From contig CANPUZ010000059.1 of NCBI GenBank assembly GCA_947579665.1, positions 620,001 through 684,000 on the forward strand: DNA of 64,000 bases, read 5' to 3'. Position 1 is the stretch's first letter. Every line of letters begins with the position of its first letter. The DNA is from Sympetrum striolatum. Its lineage: Eukaryota > Arthropoda > Insecta > Odonata > Libellulidae. This document shows positions 35,330-47,637 of the stretch, one piece after another. The notes beneath the pieces are model-generated. The model had not been told where the DNA came from and made no database searches. It saw only the letters and a list, made by a program, of their open reading frames with translations. Position numbers and translations under genes: made by a program.

Positions 35330-35490
35330 CTGAAACTTTCAGTAACTACTTAGGAACGAGTTTTGCACGTGCCTTTTTAAAAACTTTTCTTTACGTATCT
35401 TCCGCTGAGATATCATGGCAATTGTATTCATAAGGGATCTCGGGATTTAAAAAACTCAGCAGTGATGCCAGTGGTATAAATAATTACTAA
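35330..35490 (+). pseudogene. Exon-like module C, right-side copy 2
   Basis: Diverged repeat of the previous module, ~0.54 kb downstream. A CTTCCGCTGAG acceptor-like site is followed by ATATCATGGCAATTGT and a GATCTCGGGATTTAAAAAAC stretch. Confidence 0.35.
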
Positions 35491-35966
35491 TTTCATTGAA
35501 TCTGAATATAGTTACCTAAATAGTATAATCAGTAATATATTTTATCAAACCGAATGATGACCATTTGTGATTATTTTTAACAATACAAAAGTGCATTGTG
35601 CCAAGTCACGATAACTGTTAACATTATTCTTCTGTATTTTGTGTACTCTACTGTATTCTTATTCATGCCATATTTAAAATAAAATTTTCATGCTTTTTAG
35701 ATTTGTCATTCTAATTATATTAAATCAATAGATTTTATTCTTTTTTGTAACAAAATGAGTACATCACTTTCAATACATTTAATTCAATCATGAATTTTAA
35801 TCGCGTAAGCCGATTTCAGGCAAGTTTTACTCATGTAATGATAAGAATGTCGTATTGAAAATTTAATAAGTCCTTGTACATTATTATCAATTTATATTAA
35901 TAATAGTAATAACTGTGAACTGACAATTCGTATTGCAACTTCATTAAAGCAAATATTTATTTACAG

Positions 35967-36090
35967 GTGACCAGTAACTGGGATGTTTTTCTTCATCAGT
36001 ACTCTGCTGATTTCCCTCGCCGACGTAGAATGTGAAACTCAGTTGTAAGAGAAAGTCACGTCCTAGGTCACAAGACAGCTGATTCCTTAA
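35967..36090 (+). pseudogene. Exon B, right-side copy
   Basis: Acceptor ATATTTATTTACAG is followed by VTSNWDVFLHQYSADFPR and a TGA at 36,033-36,035. The nucleotide match to exon B at 14,610-14,711 continues past the stop (GAGAAAGTCACG.CCTAGGTC, then ACAAGACAGCTGATT). The inverted symmetry therefore extends beyond the palindrome arms. Confidence 0.45.
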
Positions 36091-37236
36091 AGTAAGTGCA
36101 TTTCCTCAGGTAGTGAGTACAACATTACAGGCTTCACTAATAAAATACCCAATTCCTTTGATTTTCTTCTGCACATTTCATATATTTTTCATTTTATAAT
36201 TTGCCGACCTTTGTCGCATTCGTTGACCTTAATATTTCCTCTAAAAATTGTTAGTATTTAGAGAAATAATAACAAAAATATTTATAGACCATAACATGAA
36301 TATTATTTCATTCTTTCTACAAAATTCTTATAATATTACGGTTCAATAACTATTCTTTTCTGTTTTTTCCAATTATGGTTTTAAGGATTGTGAAGTTTTA
36401 CTAGCAAACATAGTTAGTTGTAGGATAATCTAGTCCATTCTATATTCCTCTGTATTGATTTCATGATTCCCTGTATCCGTTTGTCCTAATAATCCTTAGC
36501 AAATCACTATCAATATATCAGATTTTAGTTTTCCTGCAGTTTGTATGCCATTACATTTTATTAAGCAATAACTCTTTGCAACAAGAGCTAATTTACAACT
36601 TCTGGCATAAGTCAATTGCAAAATTTTCAAAGTAATTGATCTTGGTCATCTTCTTTCATTTGCATGTAACTTCGACCCTTTTTTATGTAATCTACAATCC
36701 CAATTCCTGTTTTTGCCCTTCCTTGCTTTCCTTCTATTTTTACTTCAATTACTCTCATTTGTTCCTGCTATCATACTCTGATGAATGAACTGTTTTCATT
36801 TGTCATGTGGTACAGGATACAGGAAAATATATCTCTCTCATTTTCTTTCGTCCCAGTCTTGATCATGGCTGTGATGAAATGAAAGCTACAAAGGTATGAG
36901 TGAATAATTGTACTGATCAAGGTCTCTCCTTACGGAATGCCAAGAAATCTGTTAAAGTCTTTGAAACTGTTCTTAAATCTTTTCCTCCTGCATGACACTA
37001 AATGCTAAGAAATAATTCCCAGCTGATTAATACGTTGGTGAACTGAGGGATGTTCTCTCACTATAAATGATGGAAAAGGAGTGGATATCAGTCATTAATG
37101 ATGTGGAAAGGTAAGCAAATTTCTATATAGTAAATTAACGTGTGATAGCTAAACTAAACTAGCTATATGCTAAAACTTAATGCAAAGTTTGAAAATTATA
37201 ATAAATATTTGAGTGCATTTGAAGCTTTATTTGCAG
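36091..37236. other. No firm feature
   Basis: AT-rich sequence with a few isolated donor-like sites (for example AAAGGTATGAG near 36,890). Nothing can be assembled. Confidence 0.35.
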
Positions 37237-37599
37237 CAGAGATACACTAACCATAGACGACATTAGAAAGAGATGGTCAACAAAAGGAAACAACTATACG
37301 AGCACGCAGATGAAGATCATAACTCAGCATTAGTTGAGGTCAACTTAATGTGGGACTAAGCAATGCAGTACCTATGTTCATTGAACCCCAACAGCTGTGG
37401 AAAAAAAATTAGAAATCTTTGGATGTTGTTGGATAGGCAAATGGAAAACTGACTACTTCTTCAATATATTAACAGGACCTTTTATGTAATGAATCAACAT
37501 AGGGTTACAAATTTTAGAGTAAATAGGTTTAAGTCTAGGATACTTTGGAAATATCTTAATCAAATTGGACAAAATTATACAATTATTTTAAGGCCATAA
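37237..37599 (+). pseudogene. Possible decayed exon before the array
   Basis: After acceptor-like CTTTATTTGCAG (ending 37,236), a frame from 37,267 to a TAA at 37,597 runs 110 codons with only two internal stops (TAA 37,357; TGA 37,450). It reads KEMVNKRKQLYEHADEDHNS and later NQHRVTNFRVNRFKSRILWK. The charged composition hints at former coding sequence, but no family is recognised. Confidence 0.25.
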
Positions 37600-37725
37600 T
37601 TAACGACTATTGTTTTATAGGTACCCATTATGGAGAGGTCTTCTGGTAACTTCAAAAGCTACCCTAGCAGAATAAAATTGTCACTGATCTGACCTCTCAT
37701 GTTTAGTGAGACGTTTGGATAATCG

Positions 37726-38036
37726 ATGCGCTTTGAGGAAGGCATCTTATTTGAGAATATCTGTTCATGGAGTAATTCCAATGCATTCCCACTTGGTGAT
37801 GGCAAAATAAGGTATGTTTTTCTGAAGATAATAGAATATATTTTTTGAGTAATGGTATCTGATTATAACTAGAAAATAATAATTTTTATGATTAAAATTT
37901 TTTAATTGAATATTAATGGTCTCTTTTCTAACCTTTCAGGAATGGGGTGCTTATAAATACATTATTAATAAAGGAAAACTGGTTTACGTACCCTAAAATC
38001 ACCCCCTTAACCCTCCTGCTGAGTGTCTTCTGGTAA
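37726..38036 (+). other. Two-exon reading frame within the array (ancestral copy)
   Basis: An ATG at 37,726 opens MRFEEGILFENICSWSNSN. Exon 1 ends at 37,811 before a GTATGT donor. After a 128-nt intron with a CTAACCTTTCAG acceptor, exon 2 (37,940-38,036) completes a 60-residue frame ending ...LLLSVFW. The copy at 43,275-43,360 plus 43,488-43,557 has the same structure and a 51-residue frame. The copy at 38,519 has one extra A before the donor, and the one near 62,340 has lost the donor (GATATG). Nearly all exon 1 differences between copies change the amino acid, which argues against a constrained protein. Confidence 0.25.
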
Positions 38037-38039
38037 CTT

Positions 38040-38480
38040 CAAAAGAGAGCTACCCTAGCAGAATAAAATTCTCACTATGGAATGGTGTGATGCCTCCTCC
38101 AGGTCGAGAGATTTTGCCCATCGAGTGGGTCTGGGTACCACGGGGTAGCTCTCAAATGTAAGCTACCATTTTCAGAATACAGTTCTCTTCAGGGGAGGTG
38201 TAATGCCTCTCCTGTTCGAGAGGTTCTGCCCATGGAAAGAGGGTCTGCGTACCTCATGGTATCACTCAATAGAAAGCTACCTTTGGCAAAATAATATTCT
38301 CATCGACGATCAGGATTCCGATTGAGATGTTTTGCCCTTCAAGACTTTCTGGTAGCTATCAAAAGAGAGATACCATTTGCAGATACAATTCTCGTCACCG
38401 AGAGCCATTTTGCCTCTCTTGATAGAGAAGTTCTGCCCATTATGGGACTAAAACTTGAAGATTTCATGTAGAGGGTCTGA
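38040..38480. repeat. Four degenerate ~90-115-bp modules with hairpins
   Basis: Each begins AG(C/A)TACC..., then (A/T)ATTCTC and a short inverted repeat such as CCTCTCCTGTTCGAGAGG, then TTCTGCCC or TTTTGCCC. The set recurs in units with the full internal duplication (42,790-43,235; 51,885-52,330; 56,830-57,275; 61,770-62,220) and is missing from the shortened unit. Confidence 0.7.
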
Positions 38481-39559
38481 TCTGACCTCTCATGTTTAGT
38501 GAGACGTTTTTATAATCGATGCGCTTTGAGGAAGGCATCTTATTTGAGATTATCTTTGGATGGAGTGATTCCAATGCATTCCCAATTGGTGATCGCAAAA
38601 AAAAGGTATGTTTCTCTGAAGATTTTTGAATATATTTTTTAAGTATTGGTATCTGATTAACATTAGAAAATAATAATTTTTATGATTAAAATTTTTTAAT
38701 TGAATATTAATGGTCTCTTTTCTAACCTTACAGGAATGGGGTGCTTATAAAAACATTATTGATAAAGGTCTACTGGTTTACCTACCTTAAAATATCCACC
38801 TGAACCTACCTGTGGAAGGGGAAATAGGTAAAATGCATAGGAAAAGCAGCATATTCTAAATTGCTCTGGCAACATAAGTCATTCTGTACCTATTGATCAA
38901 TACTCAATAACCATCACTTACTACCAAGCTGAGATGTGGTAGAAATTGTTGAACCAGATACTACAGGTTAGTTTGGTAAGGTTCGTGCAGGCTCTCCTCT
39001 TGAATAATCTAAGGTAACTCTATAATCATTTCAAAGATCCTCATTTCAATATAGGTGTAGCACTAAGCATCCAAAATTGTAATTGCCTTATTTGACTGCC
39101 TTGTAAATATCTAACAGGATCTTCTCTTATTACTGGAATATCAATTGGAATATATATTATATTTAATATATTATGTGTTTGTCCTATCATTCATGTATAG
39201 AATATGCACTGAATTTCCTCAAATAATACGAGAAGCTCCAGAGTGTTCCAGCTTGGAAGTAAAGTGGAGAATGGTGGAAATGGACAACTACTGTCTACAG
39301 TATGGGACATTTGCTTAAGAGGGACACCATATTGCTGATAAATTCGTTGGAAGAATGGACAAGTCCTTCCACGGCTCCTGTGGAGAGCGAGGGAAGTATA
39401 ACGGCAGCCACTGAGTGCTTTAAGGGTGGCTTCAGAGTAAGATATTATTACATATATTTTTTTCAATTCATTGTTTTGAAATGCGTCTCTAAGTTTTCCA
39501 AAACAATGTATGACCTAATTATTTCTTTGATCAAGTTCCAATGGGGTTATGTCATGTCA

Positions 39560-40137
39560 ATTTATGTTTTTAATCGGTAATGATAAGTTAATTGGGTTTC
39601 AAGGATGATACAGTGGATTTAGGATGTGTGATGGGGAAAACAAGCCATTTTTTTCATAAGCTCTTGCTCCAATTTGCCTCTGTTGAATTGTTGTGGCTTT
39701 CTGTTAGTTCTGTAGAAAGTACTGTTAAATCCTGTCATTTCAAACTTTGTTTGCTCCGGCTTTTCCTTTCATATTGCTCTATGCTAGATTGGGGTCTCTA
39801 GGTTTTCCAAAACAATGTATGACCTAATTATTTCTTTTATCAAGTTTCAATGGTGTTATGTCATGTCAATTTATGTTTTAAATCGGTAATGATAAGTTAA
39901 TTGGGTTAAAAGGATGATACAGTGGATTTTGGATGTGTGATGGGGAAAACAAGCCATTTTTTTCATAAGGTCTTGCTCCAGTTTGCCTCTGTTGAATTGT
40001 TGTGGCTTTCGGTTAGTTCTGTAGGAAGTACTGTTAAATCCTGTCATTCCAAAATATGTTTGTTCCGGCTTTTCCTTTCACATTGCTCTATGCTAGATTC
40101 GGGGATACATGATCATAATATTCTGGAGAGTTCATAA
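39560..40137. repeat. 307-309-bp subrepeat, two copies
   Basis: Blocks beginning near ATGATACAGTGGATTTAGGA recur with a 307-309-bp offset. Most units have two; unit 6 has at least three (63,353, 63,662 and 63,970, the last cut by the window end). Confidence 0.85.
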
Positions 40138-42036
40138 TTATTTTATATATATTGCATGCCTTAATTGAGTTATAATATATATTTAGATATAATATTGCAA
40201 TTACTGTCAATATGTTCTGTTATACAGCTTGCATTACGATATCGTCAATTTTCATTGAAGTCAGCCATCTTAACTAGCAGATTTTATTATAGTTATACGA
40301 ATATTTCCAATTGGAGATCATGGACGAAGGTTGTGGGATGTATTTCTGGAAATCTGATTTATTTCCATGATCATCCTTGTGGTTACACTACATTTAAGCT
40401 ATCATTTGGTTCGCTTTGTTGGATTTCTTTTTTTAAATTCAATGAAATAGTGGAAGTGGAATTGGCAATGAGTGGTGAGTGGTACATGTTTTGGGGTCCC
40501 TAGAATACATTCTGACCATTTTTAGAAAGAAGTTTGTGTGTGTATGTGTGTGCTTGTGGGCGCTCTAACGTGAAAACTATTATCCCTATTAGTACCAAGC
40601 TTCACATATATACTGTGGTGTGCTGACAGAGTTGAATATTTTTTGGAGCAAATGGTTTAACTGGAGTTGAGCTTTTTTTATTCTTCGAAGCAAATGTCCG
40701 TTATTGTAAAATATATCTAGATAATAATATATTTAGGTATATACGATTGTTTATAAAAGTTTTAGTAAATGTAATTTCATTATTTTATCAATCATCTATC
40801 CAAAAACATTATTTAAAATGTTTGTGATGTAAAAGATATTATGATATAAATTATTCACTTATCTTCTAAGTTTAGTTTGAATATAGATTTTGAAAATACT
40901 GTCGTAAATTAATATTACATCTTATACATGAAGAAAGTCATGTGCTGGCCACATCAGATTTTTTTTGTGATGCATTGGAGCTACTTCTTAAGTATCCAAA
41001 AATAGCGTTTTAATGACATGTAGGTGTTTTCCTTGCTCTCGTTTTGATTGTTGTTAATGGTGTTTTTGAAAGGGACAGAATTTCATCGCATTTGAACAAC
41101 GGTTTCCTTTTCATGGTTAGGTTTTACCCACGTACTGGTCTGGATATTTTAATGTTCCAGTATAGATTTTAAAAATTATAAATTACGTATAGAATATATG
41201 CAATAACAAATATAAATAAATACTTTATGATATCAATTTTGGTAAATGTTTGTCATATTATAGGTTACCGTAAAATACTTGCATATTGTTACACAGAACT
41301 ATTATGATTTACAATATTAATTTTGTATTTTTACTGAAAATGGGTTGATACCTTAGATGTAATGTGTTCTTTTTTTCTGACAAACCCTTACTGAAGGAAA
41401 ATTATGAGTCCAAATTTTAAAAATTTACATTAGTAAGTTATTAATATTATTCTTTTTCAGTTGCGTAATTGCTATTCTTTATTGGAAAGGTATCCATTTC
41501 TAATTGAACTTCTTATGGGAAAATAATAGGTTCATAGATATTCATTGAAATATATTCTTTGTGTATCCAATCCTTCGGATCATAGAGTATGCCAAGCTAG
41601 TTTGGTTTGAGTGCATTAGATTTTTAACACAAGCTCCGCACTGCTTTGGGCGCAATATGGGTCGACGATTTAGTAGTAGTTTTTCCACATGCCATTTTGG
41701 GAACTTTGCGTGCAAGGGCAAGTGTGGTCTTGTCCGAAGGTCCATCATCGTTCACTGCCATGGCCTCATTGAGGCACTGGTAACACAGAGTGGTGTATCA
41801 AACATGACTTTATGATGATTACGAATTAAAGTTGTATCTGTTAATCCATCTTCTACCTATAACATTTAGATGTTTATCCAATTATACCTAATTATACATT
41901 CACTGACTCATTTATTCATAGGGGATTAAAATTGTAACCATATTTCATAAGTGTCACAGACTTGAAATTTTCAATTCATTGTTTTGAAATGGGTCTCTAA
42001 GTTTTCCTAAACAATGTATGACCTAATTATTACACA

Positions 42037-42440
42037 TAGTTAGAGGTGGTGATCTTCTGTTAAACTGCATAGGAAAAATCACCAGACCTGGGTTTGATAC
42101 TGGGCGGTAAATATATCTGTCAAATAAAACAAATTGAGATGGTTTTTAATTATTCCTTTCATGCACTTATCGAAATAATACGGAGTCCTCGCTGCGATGG
42201 AAGAAGTATATTAAGACTCTGTTTGAAAAACAATTAGATAAGACCATGCTGTTTCTGGGTTCGATGCTAGAGCACTTTAATATTTCTCTCATGAGGAATA
42301 TATGGGAAAAGTAAGATGTTGTTTGAGGCAGTTGAAGCAACCATTTCTGCCTTAATTTTCACACATAGTAAGAGATGGTGATCTTCTGTTGTGCTGCATA
42401 GGAAGTACCTCCAAAAAAACCCGGGTTTGTTGCCAGACGA
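42037..42440 (+). other. Degenerate tRNA-like segments repeated in every unit
   Basis: Two related stretches (about 42,037-42,105 and 42,363-42,440) share GAG.TGGTGATCTTCTGTT and end in B-box-like CTGGGTTTGATACTGG or CCGGGTTTGTTGCCAG. A third B-box-like GGGTTCGATGCTAG lies near 42,258. They look like worn tRNA-derived SINE copies locked into the unit. Confidence 0.4.
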
Positions 42441-43487
42441 TTAAATTGCAGCAAATGTTAAGAATACTTTCAATACTTTTTTTTTTCTTTTGAGGACAGT
42501 ACCTATATGATGCCAAAATATAATTAATATTGTCGATCTGCTTGCATGATGGTGATGGCAAAATAAGGTATGTTTTTCTGAAGATCTTAGAATATATTTT
42601 TTAAGTAATGGTATCTTATTATCACTAGAAAATAATAATTTTTATGATTAAAATTTTTGAATTGAATATTAATGGTCTCTTTTCTAACCTTTCAGGAATG
42701 GGGTGCTTATAAATACATTATTGATCAAGGAAAACTAGTTTACGTACCTTAGAATCTCCCCCTTAACCCTCCTGCTGAGTGCCTTCTGGTAACTTCAAAA
42801 GAGAGCTACCCTAGCAGAATAAAATTCTCACTATGGAGTGGTGTGATGCCTCCTCCAGGTCGAGAGATTTTGCTCATCGAGTGGGTCTGGGTACCACGGG
42901 GTAGCTCTCAAATGTAAGCTACCATTTTCAGAATACAGTTCTCTTCAGGGGAGGTGTAATGCCTCTCCTGTCCGAGAGGTTCTGCCCATGGAAAGAGGGT
43001 CTGCGTACCTCATGGTATCACTCAATAGAAAGCTACCTTTGGCAAAATAATATTCTCATCGACGATCAGGATTCCGATTGAGATGTTTTGCCCTTCAAGA
43101 CTTTCTGGTAGCTATCAAAAGAGAGATACCATTTGCAGATACAATTCTCGTCACGGAGAGGCATTCTGCCTCTCTTGATAGAGTAGTTCTGCCCATTATG
43201 GGACTAAAACTTGAAGATTTCATGTAGAGGGTCTGATCTGACCTCTCATGTTTAGTGAGACGTTTTAATAATCGATGCGCTTTGAGGAAGGCATCTTATT
43301 TGAGATTATCGTTGGATGGAGTGATTCCAATGCATTCCCAATTGGTGATCGCAAAAAAAGGTATGTTTTTCTGAAGATTTTTGAATATATTTTTTAAGTA
43401 TTGGTATCTGATTAACATTAGAAAATAATAATTTTATGATTAAAATTTTTTAATTGAATATTAATGGTCTCTTTTCTAACCTTACAG

Positions 43488-46400
43488 GAATGGGGTGCTT
43501 ATAAAAACATTATTGATAAAGGTCTACTGGTTTACCTACCTTAAAATATCCACCTGAACCTACCTGTGGAAGAAGAAATAGGTAAAATGCATAGGAAAAG
43601 CAGCACATTCTAAATTGCTCTGGCAACATAAGTCATTCTGTACCTATTGATCAATACTCAATAACCATCACTTACTACCAAGCTGAGATGTGGTAGAAAT
43701 TGTTAAACCAGATACTACAGGTTAGTTTGGTAAGGTTCGTGCAGGCTCTCCTCTTGAATAATCTAAGGTAACTCTATAATCATTTCAAAGATCCTCATTT
43801 CAATATAGGTGTAACACTAAGCATCCAAAATTGTAATTGCCTTATTTGGCTGCCTTGTAAATATCTAACAGGATCTTCTCTTATTACTGGAATATCAATT
43901 GGAATATATATTATATTTAATATATTATGTGTTTGTCCTATTATTCATGTATAGAATATGCACTGAATTTCCTCAAATAATACGAGAAGCTCCAGAGTGT
44001 TCCAGCTTGGAAGTAAAGTGGAAAATGGTGGAAATGAACAACTACTGTCTACAGTATGGGACATTTGCTTAAGAGGGACACCACATTGCTGATAAATTCG
44101 TTGGAAGAATGGACAAGGCCTCTCCACGGCTCCTGTGGAGAGCGAGGGAAGTATAACGGCAGCCACTGAGTGCTTTAAGGGTAGCTTCAGAGTAAGATAT
44201 TATTACATATATTTTTTTCAATTCATTGTTTTGAAATGCGTCTCTAAGTTTTCCAAAACAATGTATGACCTAATTATTTCTTTGATCAAGTTCCAATGGG
44301 GTTATGTCATGTCAATTTTCTGTTTTTAATCGGTAATGATAAGTTAATTGGGTTTCAAGGATGATACAGTGGATTAAGGATGTGTGATGGGGAAAACAAG
44401 CCATTTTTTTCATAAGCTCTTGCTCCAATTTGCCTCTGTTGAATTGTTGTGGCTTTCCGTTAGTTCTGTAGAAAGTACTGTTAAATCCTGTCATTTCAAA
44501 CTATGTTTGCTCCGGCTTTTCCTTTCATATTGCTCTATGCTAGATTGGGGTCTCTAGGTTTTCCAAAACAATGTATGACCTAATTATTTCTTTTATCAAG
44601 TTTCAATGGTGTTATGTCATGTCAATTTATGTTTTTAATCGGTAATGATAAGTTAATTGAGTTAAAAGGATGATACAGTGGATTTAGGATGTGTGATGGG
44701 GAAAAAAAGCCATTTTTTCATAAGTTCTTGCTCCAGTTTGCCTCTGTTGAATTGTTGTGGCTTTCGGTTAGTTCTGTAGGAAGTACTATTAAATCCTGCC
44801 ATTCCAAAATATGTTTGCTCCGGCTTTTCCTTTCACATTGCTCTATGCTAGATTCGGGGATACATGATCATAATATTCTGGAGAGTTCATAATTATTTTA
44901 TATATATTGCATGCCTTAATTGAGTTATAATATATATTTATATATAATATTGCAATTACTGTCAATATGTTCTGTTATACAGCTTGCATTACGATATCAC
45001 CAATTTTCATTGAAGTCAGCCATCTTAACTAGCAGATTTTATTATAGTTATACGAATATTTCCAATTGGAGATCATGGACGAAGGTTGTGGGATGTATTT
45101 CTGGAAATCTGATTTATTTCCATGATCATCCTTGTGGTTACACTACATTTAAGCTGTCATTTGGTTCGCTTTGTTGGATTTCTTTTTTTAATTTCAATGA
45201 AAAAATGGAAGTGGAATTGGCAATGAGTGGTCCGTAACCAAAATTGTTTAGACTCTTTGAATAGCGGTAGAATATTTTACACTTTTGTTATTGCTATTGT
45301 ACAATATACAATGTATTTTAGGGTCAAATCCTTCATACTATTTGAATTTTTACTTTCTCCATATTCATAGTATATAGAAAGTATTGTTTTTATGAAAGAA
45401 TTTTACTTCGGGATTTCAACGGAAATACATGTTTTGGGGTCCCTAGAATACATTCTGACCATTTTTAGAAAGAAGTTTGTGTGTGTATGTGTGTGCTTGT
45501 GGGCGCTCTAACGTGAAAACTATTATCCCTATTAGTACCAAGCTTCACATATATACTGTGGTGTGCTGACAGAGTTGAATATTTTTTGGAGCAAATGGTT
45601 TAACTGGAGTTGAGCTTTTTTTATTCTTCGAAGCAAATGTCCGTTATTGTAAAATATATCTAGATAATAATATATTTAGGTATATACGATTGTTTATAAA
45701 AGTTTTAGTTAATGTAATTTCATTATTTTATCAATCATCTATCCAAAAACATTACTTATAATGTTTGTGATGTAAAAGATATTATGATATAAATTATTCA
45801 CTTATCTTCTAAGTTTAGTTTGAATATAGATTTTGAAAATACTGTCGTAAATTAATATTACATCTTATACATGAAGAAAGTCATGTGCTGGCCACATCAG
45901 ATTTTTTTTGTGATGCATTGGAGCTACTTCTTAAGTATCCAAAAATAGCGTTTTAATGACATGTAGGTGTTTTCCTTGCTCTCGTTTTGATTGTTGTTAA
46001 TGGTGTTTTTGAAAGGGACAGAATTTCATCGCATTTGAACAACGGTTTCCTTTTCATGGTTAGGTTTTACCCACGTACTGGTCTGGATATTTTAATGTTC
46101 CAGTATAGATTTTAAAAATTATAAATTACGTATAGAATATATGCAATAACAAATATAAATAAATACTTTAGGATATCAATTTTGGTAAATGTTTGTCATA
46201 TTATAGGTTAGCGTAAAATACTTGCATATTGTTACACAGAACTATTATGATTTACAATATTAATTTTGTATTTTTACTGAAAATGGGTTGATACCTTAGA
46301 TGTAATGTGTTCTTTTTTTCTGACAAACCCTTACTGAAGGAAAATTATGAGTCCAAATTTTAAAAATTTACATTAGTAAGTTATTAATATTATTCTTTTT

Positions 46401-47637
46401 CAGTTGCGTAATTGCTATTCTTTATTGGAAAGGTATCCATTTCTAATTGAACTTCTTATGGGAAAATAATAGGTTCATAGATATTCATTGAAATATATTC
46501 TTTGTGTATCCAATCCTTCGGATCATAGAGTATGCCAAGCTAGTTTGGTTTGAGTGCATTAGATTTTTAACACAAGCTCCGCACTGCTTTGGGTACAATA
46601 TGGGTCGACGATTTAGTAGTAGTTTTTCCACACGCCATTTTGGGAACTTTGCGTGCAAGGGCAAGTGTGGTCCTGTCCGAAGGTGCATCATCGTTCACTG
46701 CCATGGCCTCATTGAGGCACTGGTAACACAGAGTGGTGTATCAAACATGACTTTATGATGATTACGAATTAAAGTTGTATCTGTTAATCCATCTTCTACC
46801 TATAACATTTAGATGTTTATCCAATTATACCTAATTATACATTCACTGACTCATTTATACATAGGGGATTAAAATTGTAACCATATTTAATAAGTGTCAC
46901 AGACTTGAAATTTTCAATTCATTGTTTTGAAATGGGTCTCTAAGTTTTCCTAAACAATGTATGACCTAATTATTACACATAGTTAGAGGTGGTGATCTTC
47001 TGTTAAACTGCATAGGAAAAATCACCAGACCTGGGTTTGATACTGGGCGGTAAATATATCTGTCAAATAAAACAAATTGAGATGGTTTTTAATTATTCCT
47101 TTCATGCACTTATCGAAATAATACAGAGTCCTCGCTGCGATGGAAGAAGTATATTAAGACTCTGTTTGAAAAACAATTAGATAAGACCATGCTGTTTCTG
47201 GGTTCGATGCTAGAGCACTTTAATATTTCTCTCATGAGGAATATATGGGAAAAGTAAGATGTTGTTTGAGGCAGTTGAAGCAACCATTTCTGTCTTAATT
47301 TTCACACATAGTAAGAGATGGTGATCTTCTGTTGTGCTGCATAGGAAGTACCTCCAAAATAACCCGGGTTTGTTGCCAGACGATTAAATTGCAGCAAATG
47401 TTAAGAATACTTTCAATACTTTTTTTTTCTTTTGAGGACAGTACCTATATGATGCCAAAATATAATTAATATTGTCGATCTGCTTGCATGATGGTGATGG
47501 CAAAATAAGGTATGTTTTTCTGAAGATCTTAGAATATATTTTTTAAGTAATGGTATCTTATTATCACTAGAAAATAATAATTTTTATGATTAAAATTTTT
47601 TAATTGAATATTAATGGTCTCTTTTCTAACCTTACAG
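43488..47637. repeat. Array unit 2, type A, shortened (4,150 bp)
   Basis: It matches units 4 and 6 in diagnostic variants. At its 3' end the ~793-bp internal duplication has collapsed. The intron-like segment follows the first version up to about 47,585 and the second version from about 47,630, so a crossover between the two internal copies is visible. Confidence 0.9.

Larger units (their letters stand above)
37645..38733. repeat. Array start, partial and most diverged unit
   Basis: Contains both versions of the internal duplicated segment (exon-like landmarks at 37,940 and 38,734) but nothing of the unit upstream of them. Homology to later units begins at about 37,645. Confidence 0.8.
38734..43487. 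repeat. Array unit 1 (4,754 bp)
   Basis: It lacks a ~190-bp segment present in later units (45,233-45,425, between GCAATGAGTGGT and TACATGTTTTGG). It carries unique variants and is the most diverged full unit. Confidence 0.9.

Noticed and set aside
37940..38002. Exon 2 read as EWGAYKYII... with an immediate stop
   Set aside because: The alternative frame entered from exon 1 with an ATG is longer and phase-compatible. The short frame has no upstream partner.
40530..40560. GT-rich microsatellite in each unit
   Set aside because: Too short and impure to report as a repeat in its own right.
41542..41815. Array frames resembling a piggyBac C-terminal cysteine cluster (PKQCGACVKN)
   Set aside because: Only one CxxC pair is present, with no DDD transposase core. 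Persistence in other units just reflects recent duplication.
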